NCBI RefSeq assembly: GCF_008831285.2
Contig: NC_045142.1
Coordinates: 20,091,354-20,155,353, forward strand
Source of the DNA: Nymphaea colorata
Taxonomy: Eukaryota > Streptophyta > Magnoliopsida > Nymphaeales > Nymphaeaceae
DNA: 64,000 nucleotides
Reading direction: 5' to 3'
Under the pieces are notes generated by a model. The model did not search any database, was not told the DNA's origin, and saw only the letters and a list, made by a program, of their open reading frames with translations. The stretch's first letter is position 1; the number at the start of each line of letters is the position of its first letter. A program made the translations under genes and the position numbers. Shown one piece after another: positions 35,201 through 48,255 of this stretch.

Positions 35201-35905
35201 TGGTTGCACATCCGCAATTTTATAATGATTTGTTTCCTTCCATTTTCTTTCCTGTCCTTTTCTTCCCAATTCCTTTCTTTCCCTTTCCATTTTTGTCCTT
35301 TCTATCCTACTTTCTCTCCATCCAAACAGGTGATAGAATAGGTCAACGAAAAATTTATTTGACAACAATGAAAAGATAAGGCCAGATGGAATTGCATTTG
35401 TGTTGCCTCAAGCCTCCCTAAGAGCGATCACCATTGAAATGACCTTATATAAGAAGTTACATGGGGAAATAGGTCACTACTGGAGTACACTTGTAGCTCC
35501 TTTTATCTTGAGAATCATAAAAATCACAGTGTTATTAAACCTCTTCACCATTCTTTTTATTCCGAAGAAAACTTCAACCATCTTGATTATGTCATGACAG
35601 ATTACTCGTCGGCACTGTTGAAAAATGGACCTGAAGGATCCACTACATCCTGAATCACTTTCTGCTTTCAAACTAAAGTTGCATTCTTCACTTCTTTTGC
35701 TAAAGCAGGTCTGAGGAGGAAAGTATTTATCGGTCAGGCCCTTGGGTCAAAAGGCTGCCCTAGGCCCGACTCAATATGGGCTGGGTACCTAAGTATTCAT
35801 TTGCTACTCGGCTCACTGCTTAGCCTTTTGTACAACCCAATAATTTCAAAAAATGAGCCATCTTTTTCTTTGAACTTAACAGGTTGGCCCATTGTTTAAT
35901 CCATG
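35201..35905. other. Spacer without recognised gene
   Basis: A CT-rich stretch (35215-35330), no coding motif. Around 35735-35800 GGCCC-rich text recalls decayed hAT MITE ends, but no paired inverted repeat or target duplication was found. Confidence 0.4.
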
Positions 35906-36778
35906 TTCCATTTCCTATAAAAGTACTTGGGAAAACAAAATAAGAATAAAACAGGTAAGTCCCATCTCTTTCTCTCTCTCTCCCTCTCTCTCTCTACATG
36001 AATGAGAACTCAAAAGGCATGGAGCTGTTACTTTATTTTTTTCTTCCACCACACTTTCACTTTCAGTTGTAGGCAAGTAAAAAAAGAGAGGAACCACCCT
36101 AGGGACTTGGTGGCAATGACGTTGGAATCAAAATACTTATGTGAAGTTGGAAGATTGTGTTTATGCTAGCAATATGGTGGCTATGGAAGAACATGAATTA
36201 TGAACCATGACAACAAGAAAAAATCCAAATCTGTTACATCAGAAGCAGTTGACCATCTTTTTTATATGATTCGCCAAGTGCAAAATATAACTCTTCAAGC
36301 AGAAGAACAAGTTTCCACAACTTTTTGTCCTTTTTTATGTAGGAATTCTCTTATATCATCGACTTCAACACAAATCAGCATCACCAGAAAAGCATATAGA
36401 AAACTGATATGCTAATGAAACCACATTTGAAAGATGCCCAGCCTTGGTCGACTAACTTCCCTTCCTTATTTTAAAGCTATTCACAGTACCTACACCATGG
36501 TCCTCATGAATCTTCATGGTCATGGATCGTCACTAGCTATTGCCGGAATGAATTCCGATCTTTCTGTTTGCTCTCTCTGCTTCTCTCTAGACATGCATAA
36601 GAACTCAAAAGGCATGGAGCTGTCACTTTATTTCTTTCTTCCACAACACTTTCACTTTCAGTGGTGCAGAAGTAAAAAAAGAGAGGAACCACCTTGTTGA
36701 ATAAAAACAATTAATTTACATGATAGGACTTTTCTCAATCTTTTTTGCTATAAAAGAGATAGCAATGTCATTGAAAAT

Positions 36779-36847
36779 TATATATATATATAAATATATA
36801 TATATGCGTGTGTGTGTCTGTGTGTTTATAAGTTATGCACACACACA

Positions 36848-36878
<31 letters not shown>

Positions 36879-36879
36879 C

Positions 36880-36957
<78 letters not shown>

Positions 36958-37130
36958 TGTGTGTGTATATGTGTATAACTAATAATAGATAATGAAAACA
37001 CACATCACTCTTTTATTTTTATTTTTCTCCTAACTATCTATCAAGTTAGATTGGACTACCATGATTAGTTGGCTGGATAACTATGAAAATCCAGATCACC
37101 ATTAATTTTCCTTATATATATATATATATA

Positions 37131-37163
<33 letters not shown>

Positions 37164-37190
37164 ATATATATATATATATATATATATTAC
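36779..37190. repeat. Long TA/TG microsatellite cluster
   Basis: Runs of TA with TG islands at 36779-36966 and again at 37112-37190, corresponding to the much shorter repeat at 21145-21184 in copy 1. A CA/GA run follows at 37575-37632. Confidence 0.95.
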
Positions 37191-37587
37191 TTTTGTGACC
37201 AACAGACATCTTATATTTGTGCTAAAAAGTGTTTTGAACAAAATGTGAATCCTCTATTGTGTTCATTATAAACACTAATTTAATCTAAATAATGTTTAAG
37301 TTCAAATTACTTTCATAAAAAAGTGTTTTTTTCTTCTATTCAAATGTGTTTTTTTCTACTATTCAACTTTCGATGTTATAAGAGCCATTCCTTTATTACG
37401 GTATATTAATAAAATAAAAAATAACTAACTTAATATATGCTTATCACCAAATATATTTTAAGATACTGATAAATTACAAAAAAAAAGGAATTTTAATAGG
37501 CGTGGCTTTGTCCCTTACCTAAGTGGTATGTTCTTTTGTCAACTTATATGTATACATATATATATGCACAACACACACACACACACA

Positions 37588-37635
<48 letters not shown>

Positions 37636-37929
37636 TATTAAATGAAACTAAAAACATCCAAAGAGTAATGGATGCCATAGTACAACCTAAGAAAGGGACT
37701 AAACAGTAGAGAAGAAGCGAGGAACCAATCCGACAGCCAAAAAGCCTTCATGATAGCTAAAAAGCTCTGTTTGGAGGGTTTGCAATGAATGGTGGAAATC
37801 AAAACGTGTGTTATGAAAGAAGATTTCATTGCGAATTTTCCAAATCTTTCACCAGAAGATACATAACCATGTGTGCCAAAGAAGTCCTCGTCACTTAGAC
37901 TTGCGAAGGGCCAGCGGTCCAAGTAGAAT

Positions 37930-38260
37930 ATCAGTATAAAAGATGGCAGATGGATATACAACTTCAGTAAAAGGAATCAGACATTTGCTTCTTGTTAACA
38001 AATACAGCACAGCTCTATGTTAAAGAAATTTCCGAATAGTGTACTATTATTGGTTAGCAGACTAACCAAAATATCTTAATTGCCACGTTATTTTCTCGAA
38101 GAAGAAGGTCATTCTGCTGGACCAGAAACCCCAGAGGAGGATTTGGTGATGGATACGAAAGAGATGCATGGCCTCCACTACATCAACTAAACTGAAGACA
38201 AGCCACCACCAACAACAACCAAAGTCTCTAGGGCCAACTAACTTGAAGACAAACAAGGCC
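37930..38260 (+). pseudogene. Copia-7-type pol fragment
   Basis: Aligns with 59235-59530: ADG.TTSVKGIRHL near 37945, then CTGGACCAGAAACC and GGATTTGGTGATGGATACGA near 38120-38155. Frames are broken and only the stretch downstream of the protease active site remains. The DNA just upstream (37640-37920, minus strand) reads like the C-terminal part of a LINE, but this is uncertain. Confidence 0.6.
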
Positions 38261-38351
38261 AGGAGAAAGAGAAAGGATGTATTGTCGTTCCTTTTTCTTT
38301 CTCCTGTTTCTTGCTTCTATTGTCATTTCATTGCTGTCCAATGGCCGAGCA

Positions 38352-38665
38352 CATTGCCGTCAAATGATAACCTTGCTTAGATTATTTTACAATCGAGTTA
38401 TCATGTTCTAAGTGTAGTATATATAGTCTTTGATTACCTAACGTTTTATTCAAGTATAATAATGTAATTGGCCTGCATGCCACTCCTGCAGCAACTGCTT
38501 GTGATATCAAGTAGGTAATTTTTTTGCTGGGAAACTGCCGAGGAAGCCCCTCGCTTTATTGAAATATCAAATAAGTAATTAAATAAATAATTGAAAGTAA
38601 TTAATCCACTGTCTATGTCACTAATTTCTGGACACCAGCTAGCATTGTAACATTTTGTGAGGGGA
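38352..38665 (+). repeat. Local direct repeat, unit 1
   Basis: CAAATGATAACCTTGCTTAG to TAACATTTT. The second unit is at 39612-39960 and the equivalent single unit in copy 1 is at about 23606-23800. A shorter partial copy lies at 38888-38965. Confidence 0.75.
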
Positions 38666-39611
38666 CTATGTTGTAAGAAGGGCAGTAGCGGAGCTAAGGG
38701 TGGGTCGGTGGCATCATATTTGCCAATACGAGTTAGTCAAAAAATATATTATGATAAATCCAAATTTAAATCTTTGGAGATCCTAGAATTGGCTCAATAG
38801 CCTACTAACTTGGATTAACCACAACTAAGCTGATCTACTCCATTTAAGGCAAGCTGAAAACCAAAACCAACCAACCCCAGGATTCAGACTTGACACCAGC
38901 TAATATTGTAACATTTACCAGTTAGTCAAAAATTATATTGTGATAAAGCTGGACTCAGTTCCAATCACATCATAGTTCCCACATGGGCACTAACAAACTC
39001 AGGTCGGTGACTCAAGTGATGTTCACTCAAAAATTTTGGTACTGCCACTAAATAAGAGGTTGAGGTTAGAAGTTAACGTGTTTGTGCGAGCTTATCCATT
39101 TGATGTTTCTCATATGCCTTCTATGGGGGCAAATTCCCATCCTGATCTCTTTCTTGGGAACATATCTCTTTCTTGGGGACATAAAATAACATATATTGAT
39201 ATCAAGTTGCGTGCATAAGGTTGTACACACAAATATATACCAAAGAAAAAAAAAGGAGGTTGGGGTATTTTTGAAATTTTTGTATAAAGAAGTGTATATT
39301 TTGGAATTTTTACTTGTTCATAACTCTTTTTGTCATTCTGAAAGTCCTTTTTTTTCACTTAGACACGGTATTTTGGTTGTTACACACTGCTATGCACAAT
39401 TTTTCATGCATAGAGGTGTAAACATAACCAGTCCTGACCATATAAAACTCTAATTTTAGATGAGCAGGATGTCACTCGCAATTTTAGTGAAAACTGAAAA
39501 TCCTGCTGAAATGCCCATGCCCAGGTGAAGAGAGCCAAATGTCCATCAACTAGCACAGTGATTCCACCCTACTTGCACTAGTATAGCACCCACACGATCA
39601 AATTGGAAACT

Positions 39612-39960
39612 CATTGCCCTCAAATGATAACCTTGCTTAGATTATCTTGCAATCGAGTTATCATGTTCTAAGTGTAACAAATAGTTCATAACTCCCTCGG
39701 CACTAGTTGCTCATGTGGGCACTAGTACAGTCTTCCGGTACCTAACATATATATTCAAGTATCATAATGTAATTGGTCTGCATGCCCATCCGGCAGCCAC
39801 TGCTTTTGATATCAAGTAGGTAATTTTTTTTGCTGGGAAACTGCCGAGGGAGCCCCTTGCTTTATTGAGATATCAAATAAATAATTTAATCCACTGTCTA
39901 TGTCACTAATTTCTAGACACCAGCCAATATTGTAACATTTTACCAGTTAGTGCTCACATG
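39612..39960 (+). repeat. Local direct repeat, unit 2
   Basis: Same sequence as 38352-38665 with a 50-bp insertion after TCATGTTCTAAGTGTA. Unit-level duplication inside direct-repeat copy 2. Confidence 0.75.
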
Positions 39961-40210
39961 AGCAAGTGATGATCAGTCAAAAAACTTTGGTACTCCCACT
40001 AAGATGAGGTTGAGGTTACAAGTTGACGGGTTAGCGCGAGCTTATCCATGTAGTGAGGAAATCAACTTTCTCGAAGAACATGGCATCTTTCCTGCTTGGT
40101 GGACCATTACAGATCCTGTGATGGGATTTTCATATGATCCGATCAGGTCAACTGAAAACTGGATTGGTCGGGTCATTCCTGAATATTCAAGGGATTCAAA
40201 TAAAAGTCAA

Positions 40211-40839
40211 GAAGAATGAGGAGGGAAGGGTGGTGGAGGAGGAGAAACTGAACTTTAGCCATCAGCATTGTCATGGGATGTCGCTTGTTGGTTTCTTCAA
40301 TCAATGCTGCTTGAGATTTTGACACTGACTGTCAACGGTGAAGCTGCCAATTCGTAACATATGTTTTACATGATTAAGAAAAAGCTTAATACAATCAATT
40401 ATCAGACACTTCATTATTTTGTCATCTAGCTAGCTGTAGCTAGTTCCACCTCCAACCCTGGTCAGTCACAGCTAGAGTTAGAAATGTTGGACTTAGGGGC
40501 ACTAATATAAAGAATCTCATACCTATAGGGTCACTGATGTATATAAAGAAGCAAGTAGTTGAAAGCATATGTAAAAATGAAAATAAAGAAAGTTTATAGG
40601 ACCATGTGGGCAACTGCCTACACCAGCCCACGTATGACTCCACCAAAGGCTCTAGCCCCATCCCAATTTTTTGTACTTCCATGCATTTCATGGACCAGAA
40701 AATCAAAATAGGGTTCACATAAAATTTTAAAACAAAATTTGAATTCACACTGACAAATGCACATTTAAAATAAATAGCAAATTAAATAGATTACTTGTTA
40801 GATGATTGAATGCATAGGAGTTGCCAATTGCCATCAAAT
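40211..40839. other. Spacer; short coding-like piece at its start
   Basis: 40134-40322 is open and contains EEEKLNFSHQHCHGM; a similar piece occurs at about 47850-47935. Nothing else is supported. Confidence 0.3.
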
Positions 40840-43800
40840 GAAGTTTGATAGTTGGAATGTTAGAGGGCTTGCTAATCTAACAACCTAGATTGATTTTGGC
40901 AAATGGATGAGATCTCATCAACTTGAGATCGTTTTCATGTTTCGATATCATGTTGATTGCGGACAACTTCAAATCTTTTTGCAATCGCTACAAGGAGTTT
41001 TCCTTTGAATCTAATATTGATACAAATCTTAATTGGGCCATAATTGTCTGTGCTTAGAGACAGGCTGATTTTAGATTGACTAGTTGCAAATTTAATAAAT
41101 TTTAGATGGATTGTTTGTTTATTCATAACGCTTCCAATCTAAACTTTGATACAATAGGGGTGTATCTTCACCCTGACTTTAGAATTCGCAAAGACCAATT
41201 GGTTATGTTAGATATTGTTATTGCCAATAAACAAAAGTTAGTATTATCATGAAAGATTTTAATTCAGTTTGTAAGGAGCTGAAAAATGGGCCTGCCTCTG
41301 CTAGACAAGTTTGTTTAGCATTCAATGGTTCCATTGAAGATGCTGGACTAAGGGAGATTGTGGACAGAAACAGAGCATTCACTTGAACCAATCTCTGCAG
41401 CCCGACAGCGCTGGTTCAAAGCAAATTAGATAGATGTTTTTTAACAATTCTTGGATTGAGCAAGTTGGATATTGCCGGCAGCTTTTGGTAGAACCAAGAA
41501 GTTCTTCAGACCACTCAGCGCTTCTCTTTTACATGTAAATTAAATATCTTTAAAACCGCATGCAGGAGAAGACAAAGATTTAACTACTTCCTTTATTAAG
41601 AGTGCTAACCTAGTTGTAAGGTCATTATTACAAGATCATGGAGAGTGGAGTGTAGATGATGCATAATGTTTAAACTTCTGGCAAAACGGAATAGAGTACG
41701 ACCATGAATAAGTAATTGGAGTAAGTATAGAACCGAGAAAGTTGATACCAGAATTAGCATACTTCAAAAGGATCTTATTGAAATTTATAAGAGGCAAGAT
41801 ATTGGCTCTCATAACTGGTCCACTTCTGAAAATCATATTAGAAGTTTTCTTGCGGATTCTCTCTGAGATGAAGAAATTTATTAGAAAAAATAAGTTAGGT
41901 TATCATGGCTAAAAGAAGGGGATAATAACAGCAAACTATTTCATGCCATGTTCAAGAAAATGTCCAAAAAAATGGACTCTTGCACATGAAGATGGATGAT
42001 GGGGAGTTTTATGTGGAGGATCCAATTCTTTCAGCATGTACTTCTTATTTTTAAAGATTTTTTACCAGTGACAACTCAACAAAAATGATTATGGATCAGC
42101 TTGCTGTTGGCCACTGCATATTTATAAAAGAAAACTTAACGGACAAAAGTCCCATTTCAGATGAGGAAGTGTAATAGGCTGTTATGGGTGCCAACTCCAA
42201 TAGTGTACCAGGTCAGGATGGGTTTCCGAATTCATTCTTTCATAATAATTGGGACATGGTAAGGACTAATATCACAGTCGCAATTAAAGATTTTTTTTTG
42301 AAAGGAAAGTTTGTTAAGAAACTAGGCAGAAATCATATAATCTTAATTCTTAAATTTTATTCAGAATTTGTTAAGCAACTAGTGCACTGAAATTTATTTT
42401 CAGAATCACGGTTTCAAGAATGAAGAAGGTACTAAAGAGGGTCATTTCCAACATGCAATGTGGTTTTTTGAAAGATAAAAACATCCATCAATCTCTCCTT
42501 CTTGTTCTTGAGATGTATATGCAATGTCTAAGGGTCAACTAGCTTATGTTGAAGATAGACCTATCAAAATCATATGACAGGGTCAATTGGACTTTCTTAC
42601 AAGCTGCCATGTTGCATTTGGGATTTCATCCTATTTGGACTCAAAGAGTAACGACAGTAGTGACAAATGCCTTTTATGCTCTTGTGATTAATGACCATCA
42701 AGGTGAATACTTTGGATATTCTCATGGTCTGCAATAAGGATACCCTTTATCTTTATTTTTATTCTTCATTGTCATGAAAATATTTTCACGTACATTGCAA
42801 GCTGCATTGGAAAGAAGAATGATTGAAGTCCCGCATATTGGAAGAGGCATAGAGGGAGTTTTTTCTACAATCTACACTGATGACATCTTGATTTTCTTAA
42901 AAGCCTTCAAGAATGGCTTTCTTCATCTACAATTTTTTTTTCCTATTTGAACTCCATGCTGGAATGATGACTAACCTTCAAAAATCAGCATTCTTCTCTT
43001 TCAATATGGGCCAAAGCAAGAATGCAAGTATTTGTAATCAGTTCGGCTAGAGACTAGGACAGTTTCCTACTCGACATTTGGGTCTCCCTCCCAAGCCAAC
43101 GAATTTGAGAACGTTGATCTGATTCTTATTGTTTTAAAAATGCAAAGTAGACTAAGTTTATGAAAACGAATGCCACTTTCCTATGCAGGTAGGATCTGCT
43201 TGATCAAATCAGTAAAAGAAGCACTTCGTATTTGCTGGATGTTGCTGTTCAAGTGCCCTCTTGGTGTCATTAAGAAAATAGAACAGATTATGTGCAGTTT
43301 TTTATAGGAACAGTCAGACGCAGGTAAGCCCCATTTACGTGCCTGGAATGTCTTGACTTTTCGTAAATAGGAAGGATACCAGGGCATATGAGACTCATTA
43401 TGCATGAAAAAAAAGTTTTTGTAGGAAAAGTCTTGGTATGTGGAAATGTTTCCAAATATTTCTTCTCTTGGGTGGGATCTAATCTGTTACTTGAAAGGTG
43501 ATGAATGGAGAGCTTACGAAGTTCTGGACAGACCGCGGGGGATGTTTTACTCAAGCAGATTCCATTGGATCTGTTTAGGGAGGCAGAACCTTTCCTTCGA
43601 AAGTCTGTTAAGGAAATGATAATACAACGCCACATTGAGCGAAATCTATGGAGACATGTGCAATGCATTGGATATTTCCTTCAACTTAGGCTCATGCAAA
43701 GTGCAGATTTTCTTTGTTCTAAAGAAAATCGTAAACCTGTAAAGTTTGTGAGCCAAAAATCTAGAATTCACGGTCACCTGTAAAGTTTGTGGGATACTTA

Positions 43801-44530
43801 TGCTATGAACATTTAGCAATACATCTATTCATGGTTGATAAATTCCATAGAATGGACTCTTTCTCTATCTGGAACTGGTGGTGGAGGAAGAGGTTCTCAT
43901 GTAAAGAATTTGGATGGTGTTGGCTTGCCGCTTCAACATCACAATCTGGAAGCTATGCTGTTCCAAAAATCAGGTGGTGCTAAAGAGGTGCTTAAGATCA
44001 ACCATGAATAAACAACAATAAGGAAAATATGTAAAATAGGCGATAAATATCTGGCTACAAACCATAATTTTCAGTCCTTTTTGGCATTGTCAGAGTAGAG
44101 ATGAGTAGGAGATGGAAATGGTCACTGCTTGTGTTGCAAATGTTTATAAAGTGGCTGGTTCACTATGGCTTAATGCCTCCCCAATCAGGAAAACCAGGTT
44201 GGTGGTACAAAGGTTTCTTTTCTCAAACATGATCAGAATTATGGATTATGTTCTTACATAGAGGATTCCTGAAAACTGTCATGTTACTCTAATCACAATC
44301 TGTCATGCTCTTAGTTCTCGTGTCAAGGAACTAAGAGAGTGATGCTGGTTCTTTGGTAGGCTCAATAGTGAGAAGAAGGTTTTCCTCAATGTGGTTAAAA
44401 ATCACTTGTTTTGGAGGCTATCTCTTTGCTGAGTGAGCAAGAGTGTCGAGGTTTAGTGATGCTGGTTCTTAATTGTGTTTTTTCTGTTGATTTTTTTTTT
44501 TATTCTTTGTATTCTTTTTCATCATTAATG
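40840..44530 (+). mobile_element. Decayed LINE (L1-type non-LTR retrotransposon)
   Basis: A non-LTR element encoding an apurinic-type endonuclease and reverse transcriptase for target-primed insertion. Endonuclease start FDSWNVRGL (about 40844), DFNSVCKELKNGP (about 41262) and SKLDRCFL (about 41425). Reverse transcriptase: SNSVPGQDGFPNSFFHNNW (about 42193), LKIDLSKSYDRVNWTFLQ (42549), GLQ*GYPLSLFLFFIVM (about 42727) and catalytic YTDD (42873-42884; family usual F/YADD). Zinc-binding C-terminal remains reach about 44400. A T-rich tail region precedes 44530. Many stops and shifts; no clear target duplication or poly(A), so the ends are approximate. Confidence 0.82.
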
Positions 44531-45563
44531 AAAGGGGAGACCCTGCCCGACTGCGTCGGAACAGTTCCTGGTCAAGGAAGGTGGTGGCATTTCTGGCCCC
44601 AAATGATGGTACAAGGTATACATAACAGCATTGGAGCTCCCATGAATTTTTGTAGTTTTGAGTCATTTTTAGCAATACAGGCAAAATTAGTAAGAACAAG
44701 ATTCGTTTTGAATATTACCGTTTTCAAGAATGAAGAACCAATATAAATATAAATACAAATATAATTATAAATATAGATAAATAAATATTAAATAAACAAA
44801 TATACATATATATTCATTTTCATCTTCTAGATGTTGGAGACTAAAAGATTTAAAATATGTCACTGACAACACCATAAACCATTCCTAAAAGTGCCATAAA
44901 TAGGTACTATGTGATACACTATTGCTAATACAGCTGCATGCATTAGCGACCGATTTTTTTTTTTAGTAATAAGAAAAGATCTGACATATGACAAATTTGA
45001 ACATGTGTGTGTATGTGTGTGTGGATTCAAATTTGACGGATGCTAGATATGGTCATATAGCTCAAAATAAAAAATTATTTGCTAAAATATAGACACTGAA
45101 GGGATATTAGCTACGGTTTATAGTTTGTGGTAGTGTGTTTTTATAATAGTTTGTAGTGATTTCAACAATAGTTTGTGGTGCTTTCAACTATAGATTTTTA
45201 ACTTTATAATTACCTAACAACACTGGGTATTCGACATGCTAGAATTGTCCCATATAAAAGTACTAGTAATATCTTAAGTAGTCTTTAATTTTTTTAGGTG
45301 AAGACCAATTAGCTCCATTGTATGGCATCTAATGATATTTTAATTACGTTACTATAAACTGATGCACTGAATGACTTTTATCATATATAAAGGGTGCAAA
45401 AAAATCCATGTTTGGTTCTTTCAATTGCATGACCCAAAAATGTTAATTAGCTGACAAGTAAGTTCTCAATGATGGCAAACCTCTCACTCACACAAGATCA
45501 GTGGGAACTTCCTAGCAAAAGTCCTATATATGCTGCTAAAACACTATGACTTGACTCTGAGGG
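44531..45563. other. AT-rich spacer, no gene
   Basis: Simple AT-rich DNA (44745-44810 with ATAAATA repeats) and short TG runs. No coding or RNA signal seen. Confidence 0.55.
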
Positions 45564-46152
45564 TAGGCACTGGGCCAGGCACCAGATGGACAATTGGGAA
45601 CCATTTGACCTACTGGGCAGATAAAAAAACTCGCAGGGATAGCTGGCCTGGGTCGGGTATTGGGGGCTCGACTTGGTCCAAATACATATCTTTATAATTT
45701 TTTTTTCCACAATCTTTGGCATGATGCCAGCAGATTGACTCCCATACAAACTCTTGACATATTCCCAATGGTTTCCAAAATATTAGAAAATGAAATGTGA
45801 AGAGTTCCAAATAAGGATAGATATCGGCAGGGGCGGAGTGAGGATTTTTTCCAAGGGCAGGCCAAACGGTCCAACTTATCCGGGTAGGGCCAAACTCAAC
45901 TCGAATCCAAAAAATACATTACACAACTAAATTTTTTTAATCTTTTTAATGTAATTTTTTTTTTATTAGCTGAGGTGGGGTCATGTTCTAGGTGCCCCCC
46001 CCCCCTCCGCCCCTAGATATCGGATCGGATACAAGATAAACATGAAGTTGATGGTCAGGCCCAGCCACATAACTAAACAGACCAAGCTTGGATAGCCGAT
46101 AAAGGCCTTGGGTCAGCCCAAGCATGGCTTTGTCAAGCCTTGGTCCAGCCTA
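45564..46152. mobile_element. Decayed hAT-like element hosting MITE 3
   Basis: Left end TAGGCACTGGGCCAGGCACC and right end (read inward) TTAGGCTGGACCAAGGC resemble the ends of MITEs 1 and 2. No matching 8-bp target duplication is left, so this is tentative. Confidence 0.4.
45820..46023. mobile_element. hAT-type MITE 3 (188 bp)
   Basis: The element 45828-46015 has ends CAGGGGCGGAG and TAGGGGCGGAG (right end read inward) and a perfect 8-bp target duplication GATATCGG (45820-45827, 46016-46023). It contains a T-rich core and a C-homopolymer. Nested inside the decayed element 45564-46152. Confidence 0.85.
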
Positions 46153-46299
46153 ATGCTCCACTACTTAAGTCATATAGGGTCTGTTCTACCATATATGAGA
46201 GAGAGGCAGCGAGATCAAAATATTAGTAACTAGAGGTTGATTTGTATAATGTCGAACCAGTTTAAGTTTTGGAAAGCACACATATATTATATCTCTTTT

Positions 46300-46300
46300 T

Positions 46301-46335
<35 letters not shown>

Positions 46336-47525
46336 CCTTGAACTTCTTCACCCAGCTTTGCATAGAGAAATTCTCCGACATCTCACAGTGGATCACTTAG
46401 GGACTCGTACTGAGGAATGCATTTATTTACGTGCTCAATGCATTATATTGGGTGGCTGTAATTGAATTGAAGTCTGGATGACCTGAGTCCATATATATAT
46501 ATATGTATCACTGAAAACTAGTTGTCAAAAATGAGCATTAGCAATGGTTTACGATATGTTCATAGCAACAGTTCCTAGTGTTTTTAGCAACAATTAACAG
46601 TTCTTTTAAAGACTAATTTTTAATGGTTTAAACAATTGGAGCATCGAGTACACAAAAGAACAATACATACGTGCACATACAAACATATATCCACCTACTT
46701 TTTGCTTCTGGGTTTGGTGTGGTTTTACATTTGGTTTAATAGCTAGATCCAAAAACCCAACAAAAACTTTCAATCCTTGGTCCATTTTCTAACATAAAAG
46801 TAGGTTCTTAAAAGGCTGTTTGGCAACAGTAATACATTGTTGCAAATAAGACAGATTCATATAAGAATTATTACAGTGTTATATGAATGTGTCTCATTTG
46901 TTTTGGGTAGATTTAGGAGAATAATAACGATGTGTTACTGCAGTCTTACAGCCCCTAAGGTAATCAGTCTGGTCTGGATTGAAAAAATTTAAGTTAAAAA
47001 ACTGAAGGCTCTTCCAGATCCGGTTCACCCACATTCATTTAGGTAAGAGTCAGCCTGGTCCGACCTAAACCAACCCTTTGACATCCCTAAGTTCGGCAGG
47101 TTCACATGACCAAAGAGGAGGGATGCATCGGAGAAACTGCAGATGCCCTCTTTGACCAACTCCAGTGATGTCATTGATCGATTCCTCAACAACACCATAG
47201 ATGGTTGCCTGAGCCTTCAACATCGATGGGTAATGGCGAACTGCAGATGCTGGACTCTAGATGGTCCATGTGGGCCTGTAGTTTGAGAGTGAGATCGATG
47301 CTGAGAGCTACTTTGTCAATATTTTGGAAATTTCTCTGAGTGAAATGTGAAATCAAGTGGAAACTGAGAGAAACCCATAAGCACAGCTGTGTCTTTTAAA
47401 ATGGGTGATTGACGATGAATTGGCTAAATCATGCTTCATTCAGAATCGCTTGAATAATGATTGGTTGAATGCCTCCAGGTACATATGGCAACTGGGCTGC
47501 AAGGTTGTTCATATCCAAGGAGTTC
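46300..47525 (+). repeat. 1.2-kb direct repeat, copy A
   Basis: Colinear with 55060-56170. It starts after a TA run with TGAACTTCTTCACCCAG and ends with TTCATATCCAAGGAG. The minus strand of 47340-47110 is partly open (QAHMDHLES) and the same frame is longer in copy B. Confidence 0.85.
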
Positions 47526-48255
47526 AAGGCTTGAATCTTGTGGCCACTGTCACATTATAGTGTGCTATGTCTCTACATTGTATATAATTAAAAAATTCAA
47601 AAGTACCCAAACCCCCATCTTTTTTCCCTGTATATATTAAAAAAGAAACATTTTAAAAGGCTAAAAAAGAGGTTAAGAAAAACTTAAAAAGTCTAAAATT
47701 AACATTACTTCATTAGAAAAATTGAAAATACCAAAAACCCCATCTTTTTTGGTATGGTACTGTATATTGTGAGTTCATAAGAATGTGCAGGCAACTCGAT
47801 CTCATATCCGGCTTTGACGGGTCAGCAGTTTCACGTGGCTAAGAAGAGGAATGAAGAAAAGAGAGTGGTGGAGACGAGAAATTGCACTTTTGTCTACCAT
47901 CATTGTCATGATGTGGATGAGATGTCACTCTAAAAGATCTGGAATTAGATCTCGAATTGATGGACTAGCATTCGCTTATTGAGAGACCTTAGACTTGATT
48001 TCTTGCTTAGGTGGGCATCTTAAATCCTTTTCATGATGTATGTGGAGGGCTACATATCTATATGATCCAAGATATTGCATGCCTAAGGTCTGATTGGAAT
48101 AGGTGAAAAGTGAAAACTGGAAGGACCGAACCTTCTTACTTATGAAGTAGCATCACAAAGCACCATCTTAATATGCTTTCTATATCAAAATTTTATCCCT
48201 CTATACATATCATTCTAGCAGCCAATAATCTAAAGAGGTCATAATAATATTATTG
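47526..48255. other. Spacer before Copia-4
   Basis: AT-rich with two CCCATCTTTTTT-containing repeats (about 47610 and 47740). A short coding-like piece near 47850-47935 resembles 40200-40290. No gene supported. Confidence 0.45.

Larger units (their letters stand above)
35906..40210 (+). repeat. Large direct repeat, copy 2
   Basis: Second copy of the block at 20118-24010, same orientation and order of landmarks, with longer TA arrays and an additional internal duplication (38352-38665 and 39612-39960). It begins CATTTCCTATAAAA and ends around GAATATTCAAGGGATTC (copy 1 near 23957). Two short open pieces, 39036-39218 and 40004-40219, are protein-like (for example FLEEHGIFPAWWTITDP) and the first resembles 23284-23478, but I do not recognise the family. 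Confidence 0.75.

Noticed and set aside
36720-37271. Open frames rich in Ile-Tyr
   Set aside because: Direct translations of TA microsatellites.
39036-40320. Organelle DNA insertion
   Set aside because: I recognise no plastid or mitochondrial gene, and the pieces recur within the local direct repeats.
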